DNA of 24,030 nt from Pararhodospirillum photometricum DSM 122 (GTDB taxonomy: Bacteria > Pseudomonadota > Alphaproteobacteria > Rhodospirillales > Rhodospirillaceae), in NCBI RefSeq assembly GCF_000284415.1, contig NC_017059.1:3394612-3418641 (forward strand). Direction: 5' to 3'. Below the pieces are notes generated by a model, which was given only the letters and a program-made list of their open reading frames with translations, did not search any database and was not told the origin of the DNA. Numbering within the stretch: the first letter of the stretch is position 1; each line of letters begins with the position of its first letter. Shown here in pieces: positions 6,250 to 15,234 of the stretch. The position numbers and the translations under genes were made by a program.

Positions 6250-8002
6250 GAGGCCCCACCAAAATCCATGCGGCCCACGCGGCGGAGCCGTCGTTGGCAT
6301 GTGCCAGACGATAGGCTTGCACGGCGTTATGCAAGGCCCACGCCGGAGACTGCCCCTCGCGCACCCCGGCCAGCAGAGCGGGAACAAGGGTGGCGGTGGC
6401 GGCGTCTTCCACCTCCCATTGGGTGAGAAGCACCCGCTCGGCCCCAGCGATGAGGAAGGCGCGCGCCAGGTTCAGGAGTTCATCACCGGCCACCTGGACC
6501 CCCTGGAGGGTTTCGCAGGCACTCAAGATCACCAACCCGGCCCGGGGGGTCAGGCCGGGCTTGAGATCGCGGCTCGTCAGCGCGGAGCCGGAGAGAACGA
6601 TTTCCAACGGCTCTCCCTGACCCACGTCCCCGGGCGCGCCCGGCCGCCGGGCGCTGTGAGCGGCGATCAAAATCAAGGGGTAGTGGGGCAGTTCAGCCCG
6701 CAGCCGCGAGGCGGTGGCGTCGGCTTCACTCAGAACGGTTGCCCCGGGATACAGGGCCGCCGCCGCCTTCAGTTCCCCAGCCACGGCCGGCAAGGGCCGA
6801 TGGGCGGTGCTATACCCCACGGCCAGCAGCGGCCCGTCCGGGGGAAGGGGCCGCGCCGATCGCTGCGCCCCCACCGACAAGCTGGGCAAGACAGTGAGGG
6901 ACCACGCCTCGGCCCAAGCACCCGGCGTGGGCCCCAGCATGGCGAACGGCACCTGCGCCAGAATCTTATGGGGCACGATGCTCAAGCGGCTTGCGGGCGG
7001 CAGGGCGTCCAGTGCGGCGGCAACGGGGCCGGTGAGCAGGTCGTTGAGGGCGCGACGCGGCGCCTCGAAGGACTCGCCAAACACCAAGGGCTCGCGCAAG
7101 GCCTGAACAGCTTGGGCCACACTCGCGGGATCGGCGACCTGAGCCCCGCTGTACACGCGGCCCTGCGGGGTCAACAGCCAGACATAAAGCTTGGCGCGGG
7201 TTAGAAAATACACCAGGAACGCTGTGTCCCGCGCGCGGGCCAGGGCCAAGGCGTCGGCGGCCGAAACCGTGGGGGCACTGGCGGGACTGGGGGTTTCCCC
7301 GGCAAAGCCCTCCCCCTCGCTACCGGCGCCGCCCACCCCGTCCAGCAAGGCCCGGGCCCGGGCCTTTTCGGCGATCTCCAAGGCCGCCTCGGGCCGCTGG
7401 GTGTCCATCAAAAAGGCAACAAACTCCTCGTAAAGATCGGCGGGCGTGCCAAAAAAGGCGATCTTGGTTTCGTCGGTCGTCAGACGCCCCCGCAGGGTCT
7501 CAACGTTGGTGATGGCCTGACGAAACGCCGCCTCGGCCCCCGTCGCGTCGCCCCGGGCCCGGGCAAGGCGCCCGGCCATGCCGTGCAGCGGCCACGTCTC
7601 GGCGACATGCGCCGCCTCGGCGGTAGCCAGGGCCTCGGTGATGCTGGCCCAGGCCTCGGGCAGGTGCCCCTGGGCGCGCTGGACCATGGCCCGCGTTCCC
7701 AGCAGGCTGGCGGTCGGCCCGGCGCCTCCCGCCACCGAGCGCCACACGCTCAGGGTCTCTTCCAGACGGCGGGCGGCGGCGTCCCACTGCCGGCGCCGGA
7801 TCTCAAGCGTCACGCCGTGCTGCAAGGCGATCGCCAAGCTGGTTCCCTGGCTCTCGCGCAAAACTGGCGTGGTCTGGCTCTCCCAGGCGGCGCGGTAAAG
7901 GACGGCGGCTCGATCGTAAAAGGCCAGGGCCTCCTCGTCGCGCCCCTCTTTTTCGGCACGAAACCCCCGATCCTTGAGGCTCAGGGGGTCATCCTCGGCC
8001 AC
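6242..8002 (-). CDS. TPR-CHAT protein (caspase-like peptidase domain)
   Basis: The N-terminal ~200 residues are TPR-like helices (EEALAFYDRAAVLYRAAWE and later repeats). The C-terminal ~300 residues are a CHAT domain with the expected dyad: His449 in LILIAAHSA and Cys496 in VILSACET, followed by the GDELLNLARAFLIAGA and LLTQWEVEDAAT motifs. CHAT proteins are clan CD relatives of caspases and separase and often act in signalling or defence. The start is GTG 8002, overlapping the previous frame by 22 bases, with no convincing ribosome-binding site. One extra base in the G7 run (plus strand 8016-8022) would join it in frame to the upstream signal-peptide protein, so it is probably the C-terminal part of one ~980-residue exported protein. 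Domain call sure; protease activity and substrate unknown. Confidence 0.85.
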   Translation of the reverse strand: MAEDDPLSLKDRGFRAEKEGRDEEALAFYDRAAVLYRAAWESQTTPVLRESQGTSLAIALQHGVTLEIRRRQWDAAARRLEETLSVWRSVAGGAGPTASLLGTRAMVQRAQGHLPEAWASITEALATAEAAHVAETWPLHGMAGRLARARGDATGAEAAFRQAITNVETLRGRLTTDETKIAFFGTPADLYEEFVAFLMDTQRPEAALEIAEKARARALLDGVGGAGSEGEGFAGETPSPASAPTVSAADALALARARDTAFLVYFLTRAKLYVWLLTPQGRVYSGAQVADPASVAQAVQALREPLVFGESFEAPRRALNDLLTGPVAAALDALPPASRLSIVPHKILAQVPFAMLGPTPGAWAEAWSLTVLPSLSVGAQRSARPLPPDGPLLAVGYSTAHRPLPAVAGELKAAAALYPGATVLSEADATASRLRAELPHYPLILIAAHSARRPGAPGDVGQGEPLEIVLSGSALTSRDLKPGLTPRAGLVILSACETLQGVQVAGDELLNLARAFLIAGAERVLLTQWEVEDAATATLVPALLAGVREGQSPAWALHNAVQAYRLAHANDGSAAWAAWILVGPHD

Positions 8003-9171
8003 GGCCAGCGCAGGAGGGGGGGAACCGCCAAAGGCTGAACGGAACCAATATGCAAGGACAGGCTCAACAAGCCCGCCTCGGCCATGTCCTGGTGAAACGC
8101 CGTCGCCCCGGGATGGGTTTGCAGGCGGGTATAGGCGTCGCGCGCCTCGGCAAAGAAGCCATCGGCGCTCAGGGCGTTGGCCCGCAGGAGCATCGCATCG
8201 GCCTGAAGCGTGGGCAGACCGGCCGCGGCGGCAGCTTGGGCCATCTGATCGGCGGCTTGGACCGCGTCTTTAAACGCACCGCGCTGGATCATCGCCTGGA
8301 TCGCCCGGCGGGGATCTCCCCCAAGCGGCGAGGCCCAGGCCTCCCCCACGTGTTGGGCCACCTGCCATAACCGGCGGTGCCGCGCCTTGGCTTCCTCGGT
8401 GGGCGTCGGGGTCGGGGGGCCCTCCTCGGGGGTCAGATGGATCGTCCCTTGCTGCGGCGGCGCCGCCAAAGGCCCGGAGGAAGGGGACTGATCGCGCCAT
8501 GTCCCGACCAAGCCCTCGGGTCGGCGCGCCACAACGGCCTCGGTCATGCTGTCGTCATGGGGATTGAGCAAGGACAGCCGCAGGGTGTCCCCGGCCTGCT
8601 GCCCCTCGATCCGATAGGAGACCATGATGCCCTCGACCCCCTCGGCGAGCGGCGCCCCCGTGTCGGGAGCAACAGGCACAAAGTGCCCCGAGAGCCAACC
8701 GGCCACCCGATCCCCGGCGAAAAACAGATCAGCCGATCCTGTCACCTGCCCGGCGGCCTCGGGGAAATCGCGCAAATCCATCACGACCCGCCAGCGGGAA
8801 CGCTGCCCGGGCGGAGCCGCCGGTTCGGCATACCGGATGGCCCGCCAGGACACGGGCAGGCCGGCCTCCCCGCCCAGAGGCCACTCGACCTGGAGCTCGG
8901 CCTGATCTGGGTCGAGTCGCAAACTGGCGTCGCCCTCCTGCCCCAAGGCATCGCGCCAGTGAAAGCGGAGCGTCTCCCCGTCAAGCGTGCCCTGAAGAGT
9001 GGCCTCGTTATAGAAGGTACTGCCCCGAACCGTGGCGCCCTGCTGGTCGAGAACAAACACCCCATAGGGACCACGCCAAACGCCGGTAAGCGGACCTTCG
9101 ACAGCGGCGGCCGGCCCGAAGAAGGCCAAGGCGGCAACGCCCAGGATCCAGGCTTTCGCGTGGTACGCCAT
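7981..9171 (-). CDS. Exported two-beta-domain protein with C-terminal TPR, probably N-terminal part of CHAT protein
   Basis: The N-terminus (KAWILGVAALAFFGPAAAVEG) is a clear Sec signal peptide cleaved after about residue 23. Two beta-rich repeats follow: residues about 25-115 (LTGVWRGPYGVFVLDQQG, lipocalin-like in pattern) and 125-235 (ending LVGTWRDQS). A Pro/Thr linker leads into helical TPR-like sequence from about residue 260. The last ~14 residues (PPLLRWPWPRMTP) look out of frame: an added base in the C7 tract would instead read VPPPPALAVAEDD and run on into the CHAT protein. Start ATG 9171 has GGGGAGG five bases upstream, and a promoter lies at 9249-9277. First gene of the operon. No specific family recognised. 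Confidence 0.7.
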   Translation of the reverse strand: MAYHAKAWILGVAALAFFGPAAAVEGPLTGVWRGPYGVFVLDQQGATVRGSTFYNEATLQGTLDGETLRFHWRDALGQEGDASLRLDPDQAELQVEWPLGGEAGLPVSWRAIRYAEPAAPPGQRSRWRVVMDLRDFPEAAGQVTGSADLFFAGDRVAGWLSGHFVPVAPDTGAPLAEGVEGIMVSYRIEGQQAGDTLRLSLLNPHDDSMTEAVVARRPEGLVGTWRDQSPSSGPLAAPPQQGTIHLTPEEGPPTPTPTEEAKARHRRLWQVAQHVGEAWASPLGGDPRRAIQAMIQRGAFKDAVQAADQMAQAAAAAGLPTLQADAMLLRANALSADGFFAEARDAYTRLQTHPGATAFHQDMAEAGLLSLSLHIGSVQPLAVPPLLRWPWPRMTP

Positions 9172-9461
9172 CTGCGCCTCCCCACCGCGCGGACACTCCC
9201 TGGATTTTTTTTACGATGCCCAGCAGGGCAATTCAATTAAATTGCTTAATTATAACACAGCTCTATTTTTGAGCGAATACTCGCGTTTCCCCACCGCCGC
9301 CTCATCAACAAATCCAGCGATTTCACGGAAACGTCATCGTGGCGTCCCGGAGCTGCAATGAGTAATTTCTATTGTGCGCCGACATCCCGGTGCGCAAAGC
9401 GTGTGCAGCACCCTCCTGACGTTGTCTCGACCCCCGACTCTGCCCAGCCACGAGGAACGAC
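9172..9461. other. Divergent intergenic region between CHAT operon and ABC importer
   Basis: The 290 bases hold no gene. Seen: an A/T-rich core (about 9231-9270) with the minus-strand promoter above, a small GCCC/GGGC hairpin at 9218-9229, and a T8-containing stretch near 9205-9212. No clear plus-strand promoter, operator or riboswitch could be picked out for the importer; it must lie somewhere here. Confidence 0.5.
9249..9277 (-). promoter_or_regulatory. Predicted sigma-70-like promoter of CHAT operon
   Basis: On the minus strand a perfect TATAAT (9254-9249) lies 17 bases after TTCGCT (9277-9272; three of six match TTGACA). It sits in the only strongly A/T-rich stretch of the 290-base divergent region and about 78 bases upstream of ATG 9171. 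The -35 match is weak. Confidence 0.5.
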
Positions 9462-10616
9462 ATGACCCAGAGCCTCTTTGCCTCGCCGTCGCTCACCCGT
9501 CGTCGCCTGCTCAAAGCCGCCGCCGTGGCGGGAGCGCTGCCTCTGGCGGCGCCCGGGATCCTCAAGGGCGCCCGCGCCAGTTCGGGCAGTGTCAACGTGT
9601 TCGCCTGGGGCGACTACATCAAAGACAACATGAAAGAGGCCTTCGAGAAGGCGACCGGCATCACCATGAACCTCTCGACCTACGGCTCGAACGAGGAGTG
9701 TGAGAACAAGCTGCGCGCGGCGGGTGGCGCCGGCTTCGACCTGATTTTTCCCTCGATCGACACCGGGCCCAACTATTACCGCGACGAATTGCTTCAGCCC
9801 ATCGACGAAACCAAGCTGAAGGTCGATCAGATCATTCCCTCGATTTACCGCAAGTCAGTAACCCTGGGAGCCACGAACCGGGGCAAGCGCTATCTGGTGC
9901 CGTTCAACTGGGGCACCGAGGCCCTGACCTTCGACACCACCAAGCACCCCACCTTAAAGTTCGGCACCTTGTCGTATGGCGACCTGTGGACCGAAGGCCT
10001 GATCGGACAGGTGGCCTGCCGGCAGAAGTCAGTTCTGGTCAGCATCGTTCTCTATCTTGATGCCACCGGGCAGATCTCCGCCGGCGGCGGCCTGGATCTG
10101 GTTAAAGACGAGGCCTCGGCGCGCAAGGCGTTCCAGGCGGCCTATGACTTCGCAGCCAAGCATAAGAAGAACATCGGCGCCTTCTGGAACAACGCCACCG
10201 AAGCCACCGCCGCCTTCACCGATGGCGGCTGTTCCATCGGCCAGACGTGGGATACCACCGGCGTTCTCCTCCACCGTGATGTCGATCCCAAGTGGTCCTA
10301 CATCATGCCCAAGGAAGGCGGTCTGGGCTGGATTGATACCGCCGGCATTCCGCGCGGCGCCGCCAACGTGGAACAGGCCTACGCCTTGCTGAACTTCCTG
10401 ATGTCGCCCGAGATCGGCGCCATGATGGCCAACAATACTGGCTACAACTCGGCCGCCGTGGGTACCGAGCCCCATCTGTCGGCGGCCAACAAGACGGCGT
10501 TCTCGATGGCCTACCCCGACGCCCGCGCGATCGATGGCCTGTGGTGGTGGCCGGCCCAGACCAAGTTCTTCGGCGAACTGCGCGCCGAGTTCGTGGAAAA
10601 GCTCACCAACGCCTGA
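9462..10616 (+). CDS. ABC importer periplasmic binding protein (PotD-like), Tat-exported
   Basis: Captures the substrate of the importer in the periplasm. Seen: a twin-arginine signal (TRRRLLKAAAVAGALPLAAPG, residues 12-32) with likely cleavage near ARAS (about 40). The mature part begins with the VNVFAWGDYI strand typical of PotD/PotF-type proteins, then YGSNEECENKL and the VPFNWGTEAL segment near residue 148, ending with a WWWPAQTKFF helix region. Length 384 aa is normal. AGGA lies upstream of ATG 9462. First gene of a five-gene operon. The family binds putrescine, spermidine, 2-aminoethylphosphonate or other small cations; the phnW remnant and the phosphatase downstream slightly favour a phosphonate or phosphorylated amine, but the ligand cannot be read from sequence. 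Confidence 0.88.
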   Translation: MTQSLFASPSLTRRRLLKAAAVAGALPLAAPGILKGARASSGSVNVFAWGDYIKDNMKEAFEKATGITMNLSTYGSNEECENKLRAAGGAGFDLIFPSIDTGPNYYRDELLQPIDETKLKVDQIIPSIYRKSVTLGATNRGKRYLVPFNWGTEALTFDTTKHPTLKFGTLSYGDLWTEGLIGQVACRQKSVLVSIVLYLDATGQISAGGGLDLVKDEASARKAFQAAYDFAAKHKKNIGAFWNNATEATAAFTDGGCSIGQTWDTTGVLLHRDVDPKWSYIMPKEGGLGWIDTAGIPRGAANVEQAYALLNFLMSPEIGAMMANNTGYNSAAVGTEPHLSAANKTAFSMAYPDARAIDGLWWWPAQTKFFGELRAEFVEKLTNA

Positions 10617-10687
10617 TCTTGTCCCCCAGGCCGGGACACCGCCCCTGCTCGGCGCGCCCCCCGGCCTGCCCGATCTTCGGAGCCTCC

Positions 10688-11774
<1,087 letters not shown>

Positions 11775-11782
<8 letters not shown>

Positions 11783-12812
11783 CTTGATGCGCACCGTCGG
11801 CCGCCCGCTTGGCGCCGTGTTCTTGCTGCTCACGGCTTTGTGGGCCGTTGGCCTGATCGTCTTGCCGCAGGTGGTGATGATGGAGCGCTCCTTGTGGCTG
11901 GAGGAGCGTGATACCTCGGGGGAGCAAAAAATCAACGCCCTCTACACCAGCCTCGACCTCAAGCGCTTCGACCTGGAAGATGCCAAGGCCGAGGACACCA
12001 AAAAGCAAATTGCCGACGAGATTACCGCCCTGGAACGCGAGGTCGCCGCCCTGGAAGCCCAGGAAAACGCCCCCCGCAAGGTCTATACCACGGCCAACTA
12101 CACCCGCATGTCCGGGCTGCACTTCACGATTTTTGTCAAAACCATCGCCTATGCCCTAGCGGTCACCTTGCTGGCGCTGGCCGTATGCTACCCTGTGGCC
12201 TACGCCGTGGCCCATCTTGCTCCCCCGGCCCGGGCCGGGCTACTGCTAGTCGGCCTCGCCATTCCCTACGCCATCAACGAGCTGCTGCGGGTGTACGCGT
12301 GGCTGATGATCCTTGACACCCAAGGCGTCCTGAACAGCCTGCTGGCGTGGCTGGGCGTTGTCGATTTTCAGGCCCGCACCTGGATTCCCTTTTTAGAGTC
12401 CTCGGGTGCGGTGTTTGTCGCCATGGTCTACACTTACACCTTGTTCATGGTTTTCCCGATCTACAACACCTTGGAGACCCTGGACCGCAACCAGATCGAG
12501 GCCGCCCGCGACCTCGGAGCCTCCACCGTGCGCATTCACCGCCGCGTGGTGATCCCGCACGCCAAACCCGGGATCGCCGTGGGCTGTCTCATGACTTTCA
12601 TGTTAGCGGTCGGGTCCTATTCGGTGCCCCAGGTCATGACGCGGGGCAAAGCCGGCGACTGGTTTAGCCAATTGATTTATCGCCAGTTCTTTGAAAGCTT
12701 CAACTGGAACGTCGGCGCGGCCTATTCATTCACCCTGTTGCTGACCTGTATCGCCTTCATCTTGATCATGATGAAGCTCTTCAAGGTTGGCATCCGCGAC
12801 ATCGCAAAATAA
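11775..12812 (+). CDS. ABC importer permease 1 (PotB-like) with coiled-coil insertion
   Basis: Membrane channel subunit. Seen: TM1 at residues 11-32, then a charged heptad-rich stretch (about 50-97; repeated acidic/basic residues, e.g. ITALEREVAALEAQEN) predicted as a periplasmic coiled coil, and five more hydrophobic segments from about residue 117. The cytoplasmic EAA loop that docks the ATPase is clear (EAARDLGASTVRIHRRVVIPHAKPG). Length 345 aa exceeds ordinary PotB (about 285), the excess being the coiled coil. Start ATG 11775 overlaps the ATPase stop by eight bases, showing translational coupling. Confidence 0.92.
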
Positions 12813-12826
12813 GCAAGGAGGGCCGT

Positions 12827-13609
12827 ATGTCGCGCACCAGCCGATGGATCCTCAATACCTACTTGGTCTTGTTCTTCTTGTATCTGTTTTTGCCGCTGGG
12901 CGTGGTCGCGGTGGCAGCCTTTAATGCCTATCCTTACCCCTCGGTCACCCAGTGGCGAGGCTTCACCCTGCATTGGTTTTCGGCGCTTCTTGAAGACCGG
13001 CGGCTGTTGATCGGCCTGGGCCACTCCGGGCTGATCGGGCTTGGGGTGGTGGCCGTGGCGCTTCCACTGGGCTTGGCCGGGGCGTTCGTGTTGACCCATC
13101 TCAAGTCTCGCTGGAACACCGTTGTGTACGCCGTCCTCGTCTCGCCCATTCTGGTCCCCGGGATCTTGCTCGGCATCTCCACCTTGGTGTTCTGGAGCAG
13201 CGTTGGCGTCGCCGCCGGCCTGCTCACCGCCACCTTGGCCCAGGCCACCTTCATCGCCTCCTATGCCATGCTGATGATCCTGGCCCGCCTGCAACGCCTG
13301 GATCCCAGCTTGGAAGAGGCCGCCCTTGATCTCGGCGCCTCGCCGGCCCTGGTCTTCTGGCGCCTGACGCTGCCTTTCCTGCGCCCCACCCTGATCACCG
13401 CCGCAGTCCTGGCCTTTCTTCAGTCCATCGAAAACTATAACACCACGGTGTTCGCCATCGGGGCGGACTGGACTCTGGTCACCGAAATCGGCTCGCGCTT
13501 TCGCTTTGGCCTGTCCCCCGTGATCAACGTCATCGGCGTGCTGTTTATCGGCCTAACCGTGGGGGCGGCCACCTTGTACGTCCTCAGCCGCCGCAGGACC
13601 CCGGCATGA
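12827..13609 (+). CDS. ABC importer permease 2 (PotC-like)
   Basis: Second membrane subunit. Seen: six hydrophobic segments beginning YLVLFFLYLFLPLGVVAVAAF, the PotC-like FNAYPYPSVTQWRGFTLHWF segment, and the EAA loop EEAALDLGASPALVFWRLTLP at about residue 163. Length 260 aa is usual. ATG 12827 has AAGGAGGG upstream and lies 14 bases after the permease 1 stop; its TGA overlaps the next ATG. Confidence 0.93.
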   Translation: MSRTSRWILNTYLVLFFLYLFLPLGVVAVAAFNAYPYPSVTQWRGFTLHWFSALLEDRRLLIGLGHSGLIGLGVVAVALPLGLAGAFVLTHLKSRWNTVVYAVLVSPILVPGILLGISTLVFWSSVGVAAGLLTATLAQATFIASYAMLMILARLQRLDPSLEEAALDLGASPALVFWRLTLPFLRPTLITAAVLAFLQSIENYNTTVFAIGADWTLVTEIGSRFRFGLSPVINVIGVLFIGLTVGAATLYVLSRRRTPA

Positions 13610-14415
13610 CCGGCGGGGGCGTGATTTTGGTGGTGCTTGATGGCTTGGGCGACGCCTGTGCCCGGCGCGAGATGGGCTATCTTGAAGGCTTGGTCGAGGT
13701 CGGTCGCGCCCGGCGCTGGACCCTACGCGCCGTCTTGCCCAGCTTGTCGCGCCCGGCCTACGCCAGCGTGCTGACCGGCTTGCCGCCGGCCGATCACGGC
13801 ATCACCGCCAACGCGGCGGCACGAACGCTCAACGTGCCGCACGTGTTCTCCCTCGCCGCCAAGGCCGGTTTGGTCACGGGAGCGGTGGCCTATGCCTGGA
13901 TTCACGAGCTGTGCGTTAGCGCGCCCTTCGATCCCCTGGCCGACGGCGAATACGATGGGCGCGCCGGCGCGGTCCACCACGGCCGCTTCTATCAGGCCGA
14001 TGACTTTCCCGACCGCGAAGTGTTCTGGCAGGCCGCACGGATGATCGAGCGGGCTCGCCCCCAGATCATGCTGGTCCACCCCATGGGCTGCGATGTCCAC
14101 GGCCACCGCCACGGCGGCACCTCCCTCCCCTACCGCCGCGCCGCCGCCGCCCAAGACGAGCTGCTGGGCCAGTTTGTGCCCCTCTGGCAAGCCCAGGGCT
14201 TTCGCGTGCTGGTCACTGCCGATCACGGCATGGATGACGAGGGCCACCACGGCGGCACCGCCGAGGCCGCCCGCTTGGTGCCCTGTTATGACCTAGCCCC
14301 CGACGCAGGTCCAAGCTCCCCTGACCTTCAGGAGCAAACCGCCCTGGCCCCCACCGTGTTGCGCCTCCTCGGGCTGCCGGTGCCGCCCGGCATGACCACG
14401 CCGCCTCTTGGCTAA
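13606..14415 (+). CDS. Alkaline-phosphatase-superfamily hydrolase (phosphodiesterase/nucleotide pyrophosphatase type)
   Basis: Probably a cytoplasmic two-metal hydrolase of phosphate or phosphonate esters; no signal peptide is present. Seen: metal site 1 VVLDGLGD (Asp12), nucleophile region LPSLSRPAYASVLTG (Ser46/Ser48 candidates; the classic Thr is absent), then DVHGHRHGG (Asp162, His166/His168) and ADHGMDDEGHHGG (Asp205, His206, His213/214). This order fits the type I phosphodiesterase/phosphonoacetate hydrolase branch. Length 269 aa is short, as some cap loops are missing. It overlaps the permease 2 stop (ATGA) and closes the importer operon, so it likely processes the imported compound. 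Substrate unknown. Confidence 0.8.
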   Translation: MTGGGVILVVLDGLGDACARREMGYLEGLVEVGRARRWTLRAVLPSLSRPAYASVLTGLPPADHGITANAAARTLNVPHVFSLAAKAGLVTGAVAYAWIHELCVSAPFDPLADGEYDGRAGAVHHGRFYQADDFPDREVFWQAARMIERARPQIMLVHPMGCDVHGHRHGGTSLPYRRAAAAQDELLGQFVPLWQAQGFRVLVTADHGMDDEGHHGGTAEAARLVPCYDLAPDAGPSSPDLQEQTALAPTVLRLLGLPVPPGMTTPPLG

Positions 14416-14438
14416 TCCGGCCTTCCCTTTGCGCAAAC

Positions 14439-14469
14439 AAAAAACCCGCCCCGGAATCACCGGAGCGGG
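14439..14469 (-). terminator. Terminator of rRNA operon (also serves the convergent importer operon)
   Basis: On the minus strand CCCGCTCCGG (14469-14460) pairs with CCGGGGCGGG (14454-14445) around a 5-base loop, followed by six T's (complement of 14439-14444). It lies 35 bases past the 5S 3' end. On the plus strand the same stem is followed by CTTTCTT, so it may also stop the importer operon ending at 14415. Confidence 0.85.
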
Positions 14470-14490
14470 CTTTCTTAAGAGGGTTTTTTG

Positions 14491-14638
14491 ACAGACGGCT
14501 TTGAAGGCCTGGCGGCGACCGACTCTCCCACGCCTTAAGACGCAGTACCATTGGCGCTGAACAGTTTCACGGCCGAGTTCGGGATGGGATCGGGTGTTTC
14601 CTGTTCGCCATGACCACCAAGCCATCGAAGCCGTCTGT
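14491..14638 (-). repeat. 5S precursor processing stem (11-bp inverted repeat flanking 5S)
   Basis: ACAGACGGCTT at 14491-14501 is perfectly complementary to AAGCCGTCTGT at 14628-14638, bracketing the 5S gene by a few bases at each end. In the transcript it would extend the 5S terminal helix; such stems guide RNase processing. Confidence 0.7.
14505..14623 (-). rRNA. rrf: 5S ribosomal RNA
   Basis: The minus strand reads a canonical 5S: start GGCTTGGTGGTCATGGCG, loop segment ACACCCGATCCCATCCCGAA, CTCGGCCGTGAAAC, then GGTACTGCGTCTTAAGGCGT and the closing strand CGCCGCCAGGCC, which pairs with the 5' end through G-U pairs. Length about 119 nt. It lies 70 nt downstream of the 23S 3' end, as in bacterial rRNA operons. 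Confidence 0.95.
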
Positions 14639-14692
14639 GATGTCGTTATGGGAATTTACAAGCGCTAGGGCCGGCCTGGCCGCTGCGCGTTT

Positions 14693-14800
14693 ATCAAGCC
14701 GATCGGACGATTAGTACCGGTTAGCTTCACGCATTACTGCGCTTCCACACCCGGCCTATCAACGTGGTGGTCTACCACGGTCCTGATAGGGAAACCTGGA
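14693..14800 (-). rRNA. rrl: 23S ribosomal RNA, last ~110 nt only
   Basis: The minus strand reads TTTCCCTATCAGGACCGTGG, then ACGTTGATAGGCCGGGTGTG, GGAAGCGCAGTAATGCG and GGTACTAATCGTCCGATCGG ending near CTTGATAA, the 3' terminus of an alphaproteobacterial 23S. Upstream of about 14800 the similarity stops abruptly and becomes an IS5-family transposase coding sequence. More than 2.5 kb of 23S is absent, so this is a remnant or an assembly joint, not a working gene. Confidence 0.9.
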
Positions 14801-15100
14801 GATACCGCCTATCGCTCGCGCAAGAACGAGGAGTTCATGGCGAAACGGGGCCTGCGCTCGAAGGTCCATTTTCGCCGGGCACCGGGCAAACCACTGTCAC
14901 AGGCCCACGCTAAGGCCAACGCCGCCCGCTCCAAGGTGCGCTCGGCCGTCGAGCATGTCTTCGCGTGCCAGAAAGGGCCGATGGCCCTCTTCGTCCGCAC
15001 CATCGGCATCGCCAGGGCCAAAACCAAGATCGGCATGGCCAATCTCGTCTACAACATGCGCCGCCTAGTCTGGTGGGACGGGAGAACTGCGCCCGCATGA
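14801..15100 (+). pseudogene. IS5-family transposase, C-terminal part
   Basis: The frame enters without a start at DTAYRSRKNEEF (14801) and runs to TGA 15098-15100. It holds the C-terminal landmarks of IS5-group DDE transposases: RSAVEHVFACQKGPMALF, with the catalytic Glu in VEHVF, and KIGMANLVYNMRRLVW. The N-terminal two thirds are missing. The protein looks like the direct continuation of the N-terminal half at 21984-22607, with about 50 residues (the second Asp region) absent from both. Confidence 0.85.
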
Positions 15101-15234
15101 CGGCCGAAAGGCCGAAGAGGGGGCCGTAACGGCCCAAATACCACGGAATTCAGACCGAAATAGCCCCCAGTCTCAGCTCGGGCGCCCCGTTTTCCTATCC
15201 AAACCGTCCAAAAACTCGGTTCTTCGAGGTGTCC
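14801..15234 (+). mobile_element. IS5-family element, right half
   Basis: From the 23S joint to the right terminal inverted repeat GGTTCTTCGAGGTGTCC (15218-15234). The reverse complement of this end, GGACACCTCGAAGAACC, matches the left end at 21910-21926 at 16 of 17 positions, showing both halves belong to the same IS type. The ~120 noncoding bases after the transposase stop hold a GGCC-GAAA-GGCC hairpin (15103-15115) and nothing else recognised. Confidence 0.8.

Noticed and set aside
5194..6426. 410-aa plus-strand open frame
   Set aside because: Antisense to the membrane protein gene; sequence is low-complexity Pro/Arg/Gln-rich typical of a high-GC shadow frame.
8377..9240. 287-aa plus-strand open frame
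   Set aside because: Antisense to the exported beta-domain/TPR gene, which has a signal peptide, ribosome-binding site and promoter.
9341..9358. TGGC...TGCA resembling a sigma-54 promoter ahead of the importer
   Set aside because: The GG and GC elements are not ten bases apart as required.
14293..14625. 110-aa minus-strand open frame
   Set aside because: Covers 5S rRNA and the terminator; not coding.
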